Source: Hofstenia miamia (lineage: Eukaryota; Xenacoelomorpha; Acoela; Hofsteniidae). Taken from it: a DNA stretch of 64,000 nucleotides. The DNA is taken from NCBI GenBank assembly GCA_900660155.1, contig CABFPE010000187.1, positions 409,641-473,640 on the forward strand. The letters are read 5' to 3'. The notes under the pieces were generated by a model. It saw only the letters and a program-made list of their open reading frames with translations. It was not told the DNA's origin and did no database searches. Of the stretch, positions 37,015-48,761 are shown in pieces. Both the position numbers and the translations under genes were made by a program. Position 1 is the stretch's first letter. The number at the start of each line of letters is the position of its first letter.

Positions 37015-37571
37015 GCTATTTGTATGTTTAGATTTAGATTTGTTTGGAGCAAATTGCTTATATAATCATGTTCACGTATCTGCTCTTTTCTTCATATATG
37101 GGAAGTGTAGTGGCAATTCTTTTTTCTTTTAGTCCCCATGGAAATTCTCATGGAAATGCTTAAAAAACAATTCCAAATTTCGTAATATGCCCAACTGTTG
37201 TATATTTCGTATTACAGACAAAATACACTTGTTGCTGAAAGTTATTTTCAGCATTTCAATGCTACTCAAGCAAATTTTGAGAAAAAACCATTTATAAATA
37301 CAAGACAAGTTGGCGCGGTTAAGTATTGACGGTGATTTAGACATTGCTTTTGACACGTATTTTATTCGAATTTAGCATTATAACAGTCGGAATGCTTACG
37401 CCTTCGTTTTTAGCGAAGCCCGTTGATTACCTTCGAATATTGAAGAATATATCTTTTCATGTGAAATGCAATTAATCACTATTGAAATTTTGTGAGCCCC
37501 TGTGGTTTTTCAGCATTTGTTTCATAATTTGATCCATCTCTATGCCTAGCATATATTTTGAATTTCTTTTA

Positions 37572-37636
37572 TTCAATATTTAATTATTGTTTCCAGTATC
37601 TGTATTCTATGCCCACTTAATCATAAACAGTGTTGG
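37572..37636 (+). repeat. Direct repeat copy 1 (about 65 bp)
   Basis: Shares TTGTTTCCAGTATCTG and ATGCCCACTTAATCATAAA with 37818-37884. It is followed by CAGTGTTGGGAAAAA, a hAT-like terminus sequence, suggesting an insertion at the repeat boundary whose far end is not visible. Confidence 0.8.
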
Positions 37637-37817
37637 GAAAAAATCCGATTTAAATTAAAAAAATGAAAAATTTCAATTTTACCCAGACAATCTTTCAAGG
37701 TAGTAAATATTAGAAATCCTTTTGATACTACTATTTTTGAAATACAATGATTTAAACAATTTTAAATAAAGTGAAGATAAAAAAACATGCAAAACAACAT
37801 TTCAGGGCTGACCAATT

Positions 37818-37884
37818 CATTCCAATATTTAAATATTGTTTCCAGTATCTGTGTATTTTATGCCCACTTAATCATAAATGCCTG
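37818..37884 (+). repeat. Direct repeat copy 2 (about 65 bp)
   Basis: Second copy of 37572-37636, offset by 246 bp, with a few substitutions and a 2-bp insertion. Confidence 0.8.
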
Positions 37885-39104
37885 TTATTTACATAAATAA
37901 TTGATATCGTTCTATATATTTGCCAGACGTCTTAAATTTGCTACCCTTTCTCAATGTTGATGCCGCTCTGAACGGAATTGTTGTATCGTTGCTAATTATA
38001 ATTACTCAACCGTTGAATTACATTCTAGTCTTTGTTTTTAATAGTTTGGAGATTACTCTCGCCCTGTCATGTTAATAGTTCGTTAAATATTATTATCAGC
38101 GGGCATTCACGTGTGAATTTACATAGCACTCTAGTGGAAATGAATCTGTTATTACAATATTGTTTTCGTAGATATTGTATTATAAATCCGTTTAACTCTC
38201 CAGTAAAACTTTGTATTAAGTGAGCCTTTGATGAACTCTTCACTGTATTCTCCAAAACGAGTATTTTCGGAATTTTATGTAGACTACAAAATCTTCACCT
38301 GCATTGTCAAATTATAATTTGAATTGAATGCAACTTTTCCCGACGCTTGCTTTGCTCCCGTTAATTTTACACCTAGCATAACACTACGTAATTTTATAAG
38401 TGACAAACTATTAGATTTGTTTAAAATTTAAATTTATTCTTATAAACTATGATAGAGTTTGTAAAAATCATTGATCATAAATTAATTGAAATTATTGATT
38501 TTCAACTTTAGTTATTAATTGCATTTTTATAAAGCGGAATGATTTTTCTAGATTAAATAACTGACAGATGAAACATGTTTTTGTCTATAACTTGAAATGT
38601 AACTATTTCTCAAGTTTAATGAACTATTTTGGAATGAAATGTTAATTTCTGAATGTACATTTAACGAGTTTTAATTTAAATTTGGTTTCCGCAAAAATCT
38701 TGCATAAATGTGACACGATGATTATTTATTGCTATTATTGATTTTTCGTTGTGACGCCCCATCATTTTATTACACTTAATTTTTGGGCACCCATGTTTTT
38801 AGGTATAGTTCTGGCCTTGACTTTACATTCAGTTGGAGTGAAAACCGTTTAATTTGAGCAGTATATAATATCAAAACTAGAAATGTAGAGCCCAGACCTC
38901 TGCTAAGTTGTTCAATTTCCCAGACTGATATTTACATATTCAAAGGGGCGCTGTTCTATTAAATGCATTTAATGTCATAGTATACCGTAATATTCCAAAA
39001 TTTCCAAATGAAGTTCGGAAACAATTTTGTGTTAAAATTTATTATTGTTGTTGACATACCGTGAAACAAATAGTATAGAAAATATTTTTCATTGTTGTAC
39101 CCAT
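37885..39104. other. Gene-free AT-rich spacer
   Basis: No recognised gene or element. Two open frames on opposite strands at 38032-38255 are chance-length. Confidence 0.45.
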
Positions 39105-39118
39105 ATATATATATATAN

Positions 39119-39229
39119 NNNNNNNNNNNNNNNNNNNNNNNNNNNNNNNNNNNNNNNNNNNNNNNNNNNNNNNNNNNNNNNNNNNNNNNNNNNNNNNNNN
39201 NNNNNNNNNNNNNNNNNNNNNNNNNNNNN
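39119..39229. other. Assembly gap (111 N) inside an (AT)n microsatellite
   Basis: The gap is bordered on both sides by AT dinucleotide repeats (about 39105-39118 and 39231-39261), so the missing sequence is most likely more of the microsatellite. Open frames running through the Ns are meaningless. Confidence 0.95.
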
Positions 39230-39261
<32 letters not shown>

Positions 39262-39264
<3 letters not shown>

Positions 39265-40030
39265 TACTAGAAATGTATTCGACCACCTTGCTATTTTGAA
39301 TAAATAATGAACATTCATTGATAGAGTGTGCTTTGAATTATAACTAAGTGTTACTTTGATTAAGAAAGGAAAATGTGTATGTCTAATACCATAAATATGT
39401 AGAATAACAATTGGCTATTAATTTTTAATCAAAATTAGAAAACTTGTATTGGAAAAATGTATTCGTCCACCTGAAAAAATTTTTACAAATGAGCAAATCG
39501 GAAAAAAGTAAATTTAAAATAATATACATAAATTAATAATTGATGTAAGCACTTAGTAACAAAATTGTCTCCTTCTAATATTTGGTAGGGTGTCCCTTTG
39601 AGCGAATAACAGCTTCAAACGATAAGGGATTGAAACAAAAAGTCTTTCAATAAAGCTGTTGGGAATTGCATATAATTTTTTCTTTATTGCGCTCTACAGC
39701 TCGTCTTTAGTGTGAAGATTATGCTGTCCAATTCAATATTTGACCTCTTTCCACATATTTTCGATAATGTTATGTGTGGGGCTTAAGAGAGTATCAGTGA
39801 TGTGAGTGATCTTAGCAAAAACCGCACTTCCATATTGCACCCCATACAGACTTCCCACCATAATTCATGGTCCCCCGAGTAATTTGAGGCAAGAATTTGA
39901 ACTTCTCCCAATGCGGTCTCTTTATCAACATTCCTTTTGATGAGTAAAGCTCAAATCTTGACTCACATGAAAATATAACATTACACCAATGTTCAGATGA
40001 ATTGTCTCTCATTAAATTGGCACACCACAA
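39262..40030 (-). mobile_element. Truncated Tc1-type element, same family as 50757-52290
   Basis: Starts at CAGTACTAGAAATGTATTCG next to a TA-rich tract, and is homologous in reverse orientation to the 3' half of the element at 50757-52290. Minus-strand coding remnants include FELYSSKGMLIKRPHW and YGGKSVWGAIWKCGF. Relative to the other copy, a block of about 170 bp of the catalytic region is missing near 39785, and homology stops near 40030, so the 5' half is lost. The terminus shares the CAGTACT core. Confidence 0.85.
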
Positions 40031-40878
40031 ATTATTATGATAAACATTTAGTTTGGGTGTTTTTGATATATATATATATACATACCCAGGAAAAATAATT
40101 TTTGTTCAAGACATAACATAGTGTTCCACTAAAAGAAATTGTCAGTATTTTAGACGAAATTCGTTTAAAACTTCTTCGAAAAATCTAAAAGCGTCCAACA
40201 AATTTGTAGATATACTGAGGTAATATCTAATTCCTACTAATGAAAAAATAAACTAAATTATAACCATTTTTCTAGTTCTGAGTGCCATCAATGTATAATA
40301 GAGAAGTGAATCGGGAAGACCTGTTTTCGATTGAAATTGGGAATAATCTTCTTTTCTTTACCGGTAAAATTGTATGCATTCTTTTTCGTAAAATGCTCTA
40401 CATGTTATTTTTTTAAATATGGGGTGAAAATGTGAAATAGATGGACTGAGAAAAAATGGTCACGGTTGTGAACTTTTTCAGTTTACTCAGCCCATTTCTA
40501 TCTCTGGTTTGTTCCTAAACCCGCAATCCACATCATTTTTATTTTTAGAAACATTTTGAGATTTTTCAACGCGAACTATTCGATAATTTTCTAAAAAGCC
40601 TCAGCGGAAGTAACTTCCAATTAATGTTCGAATAATAAATGTATTTACCAATACCTTATAAAATATATTTAATGTTCTTAGCGTTACATTATCAAATATT
40701 TTATGTCACACAAACGGTCGTCTTTAGACACCCAAAATAACGATAACAATTAATTCTGAAATTTATGAATTTAAATGGTGTATTACATTATCATTATTTC
40801 CATTTATACAATTGTGGTGAGATATTTAATTGCTCCCATGCGTGGAGATTTGTCATTTAACATTTTCTCCTGTTTCAG
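40031..40878. other. Gene-free spacer
   Basis: AT-rich sequence between the truncated Tc1 copy and the candidate exon, with a short (AT)n tract near 40066-40081. No gene is recognised. Confidence 0.45.
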
Positions 40879-41017
40879 GTTGTGTATGAATTGCAGATGT
40901 GCCTACAAACGAGCTGTCCTTCGCTATATTTTCGCCTGTTCAGTGTTCCTTTTCATTGTCAACTACACATATTACACATCGCTTCTGAAAGATGACACCA
41001 CTAGTTTAGACAAAATT
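40879..41017 (+). other. Candidate exon encoding a type II membrane anchor
   Basis: A 139-nt segment bounded by a good acceptor (TTTTCTCCTGTTTCAG) and a consensus donor (AAAATT|GTAAGT). From an in-frame ATG at 40886 it reads MNCRCAYKRAVLRYIF, then ACSVFLFIVNYTYY and an acidic segment. This is a short basic, Cys-containing cytoplasmic tail followed by one hydrophobic span, the layout of type II Golgi enzymes such as glycosyl- or sulfotransferases. It could be a first coding exon or an internal one; no catalytic domain is in view. The downstream exon may lie outside the window or beyond the Tc1 insertion at 41890. Confidence 0.5.
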
Positions 41018-42090
41018 GTAAGTTTTACTATTTCTTTCTTCATTGCGCCATTTTAGACAACAAAATTTACATTCGAACTTTAAAGTCATTTCAAATTTTA
41101 AATAATTGCTTTGTAGTATTTTGAGTTTCTAATGGTGTTTGGGGCCATCAACAGGGTTTTTATTTAGTCCGTAGATTCAAGAGATTGGTTCATAGCTGAT
41201 GGTAATTTTCTAAATTATTTCCCTACGCGAGTGCTTCGTGTTAAACAAATTCATTAAAGTTTTGTACTCGATGCGTGTAACCTAAATGGAACTATTTTAC
41301 GATGCCTTCTCATTTTCAATAAATTCTAAGCATTTTTTATTAATTAATGTGAATATGTTATCATTATCACGATATTATATAACAATGGACTTTTATAGGG
41401 GTCATAGTTTATCAACATAAGCAATAGTCCAACCATCCTAAGATTGCATTCTTTTAAATATGGTTGCTTATTATGCTAAGAATAGTCATGCTACGCAGGC
41501 TATGTCGATTGCCATGGCCAAACGTACACTGAAGCAGAACATTAATATTTGGAACTAATAATTTTAAATAAATTGCCTTTCTATTTGACATCTATATTTC
41601 AATTGTGTTTGAAAATTATAGAAACTTAGAATTAAAGGTGCTCGCCTTGCCTCATCATTTTTTACATGTATTCTATTAATTACATATATAACAGCTGTCA
41701 CAAGTGGAATTTCGAATATCTTTGGTTGATTTTTGATAAATACCTCTACCCAGTATGCTTTCCAGCCCACGGCATTATAGTCTAAAAACTTTATAACTAT
41801 TTCAACAATGAACCTGAAATATTCTGTAACTTTTTAACTTGCATTTATTTGTGATAATTTTAAATTTTCAATGTTTCTCTTTTTCAATACAGTATCGGAA
41901 ATAATGTTTCGGGCATCTACATTTGAAGAAATAAATACAAGATTTTGACATTGAAATTTTTCATTCAAATGAAAGATGTTTTCAGAAATAATAGTTATCG
42001 ATTTCTACACGTGTTGATATTGTTTATTATTGTTTTGATCAAAATTAACCACAGGATGCTGCAATTAAATTTTGACAACCACTTTTGATA

Positions 42091-43345
42091 GGGAAATAAT
42101 GTTTCGGGCACTATATTTTACCCATTCATTAACATCTGTTGGGCTTTGAAATTCGTTTGTTTATGTTTGTTTCTCATCTTAGTTCTTGGATTTATAATGC
42201 CCAAACACATACCTGAAGCCATCAGAGCCTTAATAGTAAAAATGCACCTCGAAGACACATCTAGTGAAATTGCAGCATTAGTGGGTCGCCCAAAGAGTTC
42301 AGTAAGTGACATTATAAAACGCTATAAAGATGAAAAAACGATCACTCCAAAAAAGAGTAGCGGACGTCCTCCCAAAACAACACCAAAGAGTAACAGAAGG
42401 CTTATTAAGCTGGCCAAGTCTAACCCATTTTTCACTGCTACTCAATTGCAAAAGGAATGGGCTGATGGCAATTGCGTATCAGTTAGAACTGTTCGTAATA
42501 TCCTTAAAAGAGCAGGATTGCGAAGTCATATTGCATCTAAGAAGCCATATTTATCAAAGTCTCAGAGATTAAATCGACTTGCTTGGTGTAGGTTGCGTCA
42601 ATGTAACTCCTCTGAGGAATGGTCACGCATTGTTTTTTTCGGATGAATGCCGAATTGAGCTTAGGCCTAAGTTAAGAGTTTATGTGAGACGACTAAAAGG
42701 AACAAATCATCGTGTGGAACCTCGATATACACTCAAAACTTCTAAGTATGGTGGTCAGTCATTAATGGTTTGGGCAGCTATTTGGTCAAGTGGCAAGCGA
42801 ATTATTGTTAAAGTTGATGGAACTTTAAAAAGTCGGCAATATTGCATAATTTTGCAAAATAACTTGTTGCCTTTGCTTGATGTGGATGATATTTACCAGC
42901 AAGATGGGGCGCCATGCCATACCAGTCGCCAAACAATGCTCTTCATGGAAGAATCTGGAATCGTTTTGCTGGACTCATGGCCAGCAGAATCCCCTGATTT
43001 AAATATTTTAGAAAATTTGTGTATGCAACTAAAAAGACGTGTTTTAAGGAAGATGCCTATTTCAGCAGCTGACATATGGAAATTCACTCAAGAGGAATTT
43101 TATATGATTTCCAACAAATACATTGATTCTTTGTATAAATCTTTACCAAATAGGGTTGATACAGTTATCTAGGCAAAAAGATATCCAAACAAGTATTAAA
43201 GGACGCTTCAAATTCATACAAATAACTTTTAAAGTGTTGTATATTCACTACATTTTGTAATGTACCCATTTATTATTGGAAATTTTTAATCATTGTTAGC
43301 AATATTCATTCATACATTTAAAGTGCCCGAAACATTTTTTCCCTG
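42091..43345 (+). mobile_element. Inner Tc1-type element (about 1.26 kb)
   Basis: Bounded by GGGAAATAATGTTTCGGGCA after TA (42089-42090) and the mirror-image TGCCCGAAACATTTTTTCCC at the right. The length is typical of compact Tc1 elements, and it holds one transposase gene. The termini share the ATGTTTCGGGCA core with the outer element, so both could answer to the same transposase. Confidence 0.7.
42197..43172 (+). pseudogene. Tc1-type transposase, nearly intact, DD35E spacing
   Basis: From ATG 42197 the first frame (to about 42640) encodes the bipartite helix-turn-helix DNA-binding domain: MPKHIPEAIRALIVKMHLED, then VGRPKSSVSDIIKRYKD and TVRNILKRAGL. A KKSSGRPPK linker lies between. The second frame (to 43172) holds the catalytic domain with FSDECRIEL (first Asp), YQQDGAPCHTS (second Asp) and SPDLNILENLC (Glu). 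There are 35 residues between the second Asp and the Glu, against 34 in classical Tc1, because of one extra Ser in LLDSWPAE. The only lesion seen is a single-base frame change in a T7 run near 42631-42637. Total length would be about 325 residues, normal for the family, so the copy appears young. Confidence 0.85.
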
Positions 43346-43735
43346 TTATATTGGTTATTGTTATAAAATATTTAGTATACCATTAATCTATTTTATTTTT
43401 AAGGCAAAGAAACTTCTTTAAAACACAATCAATATCAGATGTTGTCCTAAAAATGTAATTTTTCAATATAATTTTCGTATTGTCCACTTTATGTAAAGTA
43501 TTAATTCTGTTGCTAAACTGCCCGAAACATTTTTTCCGATATATATTGGTTATTGTTATAAAATATTTAGTATACCATTAATCTATTTTATTTTTAAGGC
43601 AAAGAAACTTCTTTAAAACACAATCAATATCAGATGTTGTCCTAAAAATGTAATTTTTCAATATAATTTTCGTATTGTCCACTTTATGTAAAGTATTAAT
43701 TCTGTTGCTAAATTTCCTGAAACATTTTTTCCGAT
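43346..43735 (+). repeat. Tandem duplication, 2 x 195 bp
   Basis: Two near-identical 195-bp units (43346-43540 and 43541-43735), each ending in CCGAAACATTTTTTCCGATA or a close variant, i.e. each carries its own copy of the element's right terminus. Almost no divergence is visible between the units, so the duplication is recent. Confidence 0.9.
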
Positions 43736-43741
43736 ACTGTA

Positions 43742-46654
43742 ATGATGTCATCATTTAACATAGATGAAAATTGTAAAATTTCGAAATTTTCACTAGAGGT
43801 TGTTTATTAGTTTACCTACATTTTACTATTTGTAGTTCTATTTTTTAATTAGCGTTGTATTAAATGGGTGAACTGGGACCAAATCTGTTAAGAGTAAGTT
43901 CAGGTGACTCTAATAATTTCGTATTCCACATAACAATTTTGAATATTCTTAACTGATCCTTAAATTTCTTTATAAAAAGGAAGTTGTAGGTTGAAGAGTG
44001 TAATTTTTGGGATATGCAAAACAAGCTATTGGTTAGTAGTCAAAATCTTAATGGGATTGGATAATGGAATCAATAGTACAAAGTCAGGGGGCTTGGTCAT
44101 GGGCTCCTTCCCTTTGGGGTAAGCCAATTTCAATTCATTCTTATACGATCTGATCGATATATTGATGAACAGTCTTTTTGTTTGGCGTAAAGTGTAAAAA
44201 AAGTAGTATTTCATGTTATTCTTATGACCTTTTTGCTTTATTTATCATCTATTCACGAGCGAGCACAACATTATGCTAAGAGGGTGAAAAAACTACTTAG
44301 GCCTCCCTTAGAAATTCTCGATATGTGCATTTGCAAGGATCTTACAACTCTTCGATGAAAAAGCTTTCCAGAAACGTTAAGATATGAATCTTTGCGATTC
44401 TTATAAAAATGATTTTGTTAAGGAAGGTGTGTAGTAAGATTGAGTGACATTATTAATTTCACAGTTGCCTCTATTGTCGTTTGCACGCGTAATTAGAAAA
44501 TGCTAAATTAATTTTCCAGCGACATAGTGCATTTATTTTAATTAAAGCAACTGTATTGAAAGAAACCATTACGGATTCAGTGGTCTCGCTTTAACAATTG
44601 TAGCGGAAATAAATTATTAAGCTTAAAACAAAGCTAATAATATATTTATATTCAACCACCCTTCAAACAACAACCAATATCCCCTGCGTCATATTTACGT
44701 CCCCATTAATGTTTCATTTAAATTTAGTAATAATGCAGTGGACAAATCTTTTCTAAATAATTTTTTTACAAATTCATACTATTGATGTCATGCACTTCTT
44801 CGTTAATGATGATTGTTGGAATGTTTGCCAATTATTTCATTTTCGCATGAAGGGTTTTAGAGGGGATTTTTGTCCCCCCCCCCCCCGTTGTAAACAATCA
44901 GTTTCGTTTGGGGTTATTTAAGTTTCTATCGTACAATTTTAATAAATGATTCTACTAGTAACAATAATAGTCCGTAATTAACTGCACAGGTTAAATAATG
45001 TATTAGCTTGAGACTGAAAACGTAGTGGAACAGTGCTGATAACCCCGATTATTATTAAAATTTTGCATTTACTAAACTATTACTTGTAGGAACAAGAGAA
45101 TGATGGAATTGTATATTATAATGAAATATTTTAACTAATGTATATTTGTAATTTCTAAATCACATGCATTGTATAGGAAGTGAAAGGCGATCGCAAGTTC
45201 TATATTTTTACCCTTCCACCCCTGGAAAAATCCTTCCCTCTTTTGATTGGTTTTTAGGTAAATTTTATGAACCCGTTGTTCCAATTCTGTTAATATGAGG
45301 ATGAGAGTATTGCAGAAATCTTATTGGAAATGGTAGTTTCGCGACAATCTTTGACAGAAAATTGATTGAAGGCAGCGATCGACAAAAATTGAAAACTTTG
45401 CATACAACACTCGCAAATGTATTCTATATACATACTTTAAATTATGATATGACATTAAACATACTAATGTGCTTACAGATAAGACATCAGACACAATTTT
45501 GAAATGGCACCGTTGAATTATTTGTTACTTCATAAGCAGTTCTTCTCCACAGGTACGCAAATATCATTTCAATATCATTAGCATTCCGATTGAAGAAAGT
45601 TTTCATTGCTTTACCCCTATAAAGATCTAATCAACGTCTTTAAGTCTTTTTTATTCACTTTAACCCGTGATAAACAGATTTTTTATGATCTATATCTTAT
45701 TTTGAAGTGCACACGAAGTTAAAATTCATATCGATATTCATTTTTGATGCGCAAGTCTTTTAGGGCTCATATAAAAGGTCATTGACTTCTAATTTTAAAA
45801 CCTAAATACAGGTTCTACATTGGATTTGAGTTTGCTGTCCAGCATTTTCATTGAAAAAAAGCATGCTGCTGGCTGCTAATCATGCCTTTCTGCTTTGACG
45901 CCGGGATCTAGTTCTCAGTCTTCATTGGTCTGCGGGTGTTAGAATTTAAATTTTTTTAACACCATCCCCCTTCTTCATCCTCTATCATTGCATAGGTTAA
46001 TCAAAACTCTGATGCAGCTTGTTGAAGACCTAGCCAGTGCACGATTCTTGCACTCACAGAAAAATATTTCTTTTCTGTGAATCCCAGATTTTTCTCATTT
46101 TGTACCTGCTAACAGATGCAATTTGATGCGTTTTTTACTTTAACAGGCAGTCATGCATTGAATAGTTTTCGTGCTTACAACTGCATGTTATGTTTGTGCA
46201 ATTTCAAATGTTGTTCTGTCAGTGTGATGAATTCAATGCATGAAATGAGTTGATGGTAATTATATATTCATAATATAATTCAAATAAAAAGTGTAATGAT
46301 GATTTTAATTCAAATAGAGATCATTGTTATAATGGCGTTGTATGATACGCTAAATTATCTTCATTGAAGCATATCAATGTTCTTTCCATATATTACCAAA
46401 ATAATAAAAATTATATCCGTTTTCTACGTATTTATTTGCATACAGTCCCCAATGTACATTAGCCTGTTATAATACTGTATGGATTTTATTTTTTTATCAT
46501 TTTCTAACTCAGAATTTGATAACTGCAAAAGTTGTGTCATGTGGGGCATCACCAAGTCATTTGAAGAATGCATAGTATTTTAATACTATATTGAAACGCA
46601 AATTGAATACCTATTCCATTTATAGAAAATCATTTGTAGTCCTAATTATCCCAT
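43742..46654. other. Gene-free AT-rich spacer
   Basis: No recognised gene. It contains a C13 homopolymer at 44874-44886. A GC-richer patch near 45830-45930 may be part of a dispersed repeat. Confidence 0.45.
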
Positions 46655-47800
46655 CAAAAGCTCAGTATGGATTTAAGTCACACTCTACCTTCTAGAATTC
46701 CTTTATACGGCTTATTCTCACTTTGATCAGAATCTCCCCTAATCTCCAATTATCTGCATGACAAAACTCAGCTAGTTCGCATCGCTTCTGATTCTAATTC
46801 TGAATGTATGTTATATTCTCATGCTCTTCTGTTCCCATTAGGATCCAATCATGCATCCTTCAGGCTGAATTCTGATCAATTACTAATGGGATTTCATTCA
46901 ATATTTCCAACACCAAAGCTTTTCTTTTCTGTTTTTTAAACCTTTGTACCTGCTGTTTTTTATATAAATGATACCCCAATGTTAGTGTGTAATGTTGTGT
47001 AATGTTTTCCTCTTTTCTTTCCTGGTCAGCACAAGTTTCATTAAACACTACGGAGTTCTCCTCGTTCTATTATCTTATGTCATCGGTTTAACCCCTGTTG
47101 CTTCTCTACTCTGCTATGATTCCCAATGCTGGTATCTAAATTACTCTTCTATTCAACTTGACCGGCTTTTGCACCGCGGTATTCTTCTAACCAATCTTGT
47201 CTAAAATCTTCTTAAGGCTCGTCTTTTGCCAAGTTTCTTGACTTCACTTTTTTTAACAAATTGCGATTTGGATTTTTTTGACTTTTCAAAAATTGTCCAA
47301 TTCTGCATATAATTCTCGCTTTTCCTCTCATGTCTTGGTCCACCTCCCTCGCGTCTAAAAAGGAGCGTGTTCTCATAATTGTTCTATCGAATAATCCCTC
47401 TTGCTAACTCCATTATCTCAAATCTAGAAATCGATATTTGGTCTAGCCCTCGAATTTTTAAAAATCAACTCCTCACATTTCATCTTTATCTCAATTTAGT
47501 CTTTAATGTAAATACGATTTCTTCCCATTCTGTACTTTACTCTCCTGTTATTCGTTTTTCATATTTTCCTTTTGTAATTTGCATGCACCGATATTTGGTA
47601 TAATTCTTTTTTATTATTATTATTATATAGCTTGCAATACACGCAGTAATATCTTTATCAATAATCAGAAAATTAGGTGCAAAGCTTATCAAGACTCATT
47701 TGTAGTTAGCACACTTAACATTTGGAATAGATTGGATGCGCAAATAAGGAGTGCCTCCAATATCAAATATTCAAGAAACTATTATAAGGGAATTTGCTAA
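46655..47800 (+). pseudogene. Decayed LINE, reverse transcriptase C-terminal part
   Basis: Near 46660 the + strand reads AQYGFKSHST, resembling the QFGFR..ST block of non-LTR reverse transcriptases. Near 47665-47800 it reads KAYQDSFVVSTLNIWNRLDA and then QIRSASNIKYSRNYYKGIC before a stop, the common C-terminal pattern (SFF.RT...WN.L) of CR1/L2-like LINEs. The middle has many stops and only scattered likeness. The piece ends just before the esterase-encoding start of the next LINE, so two copies lie head to tail. Confidence 0.55.
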
Positions 47801-47949
47801 ACAAGCAATTTATATTAGGATTTTCTAAGAGTTTTAATGTGTGTCAAGAGAAGATCGACTAATTATATTCATTTATATAACGCTATTTTTGTATGTTTTA
47901 TGTATCATTTGTTAAATAAGTTATTGAAATATAACTAATGGCGCTTATT

Positions 47950-48611
47950 GTCAGTCTTGTTAAGGACGCCGGTTTCCTCCGCTCTCGCAAAAGCGGTTCC
48001 TATTATAGGATGCAGTATCCTCAAAAACGTTCGTACTCATCTTCTTCAAAATCAAATCACAGCCATTTTTTGTATCCAGGAATTAGCACCGTAGCACTAA
48101 CACAAAAAATCCCACCTCAATACTTTGATGCTAAACACTGGGTTAACACTCAATTCCAATCCCTCTACGTTCCGCTCAAATTTATATAACATCACCGCAA
48201 AAATCAAGAAGAAATTAACACCTCATCACATCTATCTCTTCGAAATCACCTCTGTTTGTCCTGATCATAATCTCTTAAAGAACTGCGAAATTAAGCTATC
48301 AAATCATTACAAGTTTCTCTCAACGTCGTCTTAGTGCCATACCCGTCTTTGATAATTTTCTTCTTTCACCGCACTCTATCAATTCCACTCTTCTTGCTTA
48401 TGATGGCATCCATCTCTCTAATAAGGGTCTCTCAGTCTTCATGCGCAATCTTAGGAACTTTTTGCACAGTCCGCCAAATCTTCCAAATCCATATCATTCG
48501 TTGCGGCAGCCCACAATTTTCTATCCTAAACAAGTATCCTACAACACACCCCGTACTCTATTGCAAACACCCGCTGTTCATCCCACCACACGCAGTCCCC
48601 TATTCCAATGA
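47950..48611 (+). pseudogene. LINE ORF1 fragment with SGNH/GDSL esterase-like domain
   Basis: Several frames combine to give an SGNH hydrolase pattern. Near 47990-48030 the read is VPIIGCSILKNV, matching the block-I 'GDSI' motif with Cys in place of Asp. Near 48140-48290 it reads STFRSNLYNITAKIKKKLTP, then HHIYLFEITSVCPDHN. At 48397-48450 it reads AYDGIHLSNKGLSVFMRNL, the block-V Asp-x-x-His motif. A Pro-rich tail ends at TGA 48609-48611. ORF1 esterases of CR1-like LINEs are thought to act on lipids or esters, but their role in retrotransposition is unclear. Broken, with several frame changes. Confidence 0.65.
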
Positions 48612-48761
48612 ACAAGGTACACCTTTGGAAAAACTATGTTATATACACATAAGACAACCACGCATATACACAAACAAACTGCATTATCAACACTACTATG
48701 AAATATCGCTAAAATTAAGCAAATCTTTTCTTACTTTCATCGATTGCTTCTTTTTTTAGTA

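Larger units (their letters stand above)
41890..43739 (+). mobile_element. Tc1-type element with a related element inside it
   Basis: Outer ends CAGTATCGGAAATAATGTTT and, inverted, CAGTATCGGAAAAAATGTTT are flanked by TA on both sides (41888-41889 and 43740-43741), as in Tc1/mariner. A second pair of related ends, GGGAAATAATGTTTCGGGCAC at about 42091 and its mirror ending at about 43345, encloses the transposase gene. The outer 200 bp on the left and about 390 bp on the right do not match each other beyond the termini. The right side is a tandem duplication. Best read as one copy inserted into a related, shorter copy, or as an element with duplicated ends. Confidence 0.8.

Noticed and set aside
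39045-39318. Open frames across the 111-N gap
   Set aside because: Built from AT dinucleotide repeats and unknown bases; not genes.
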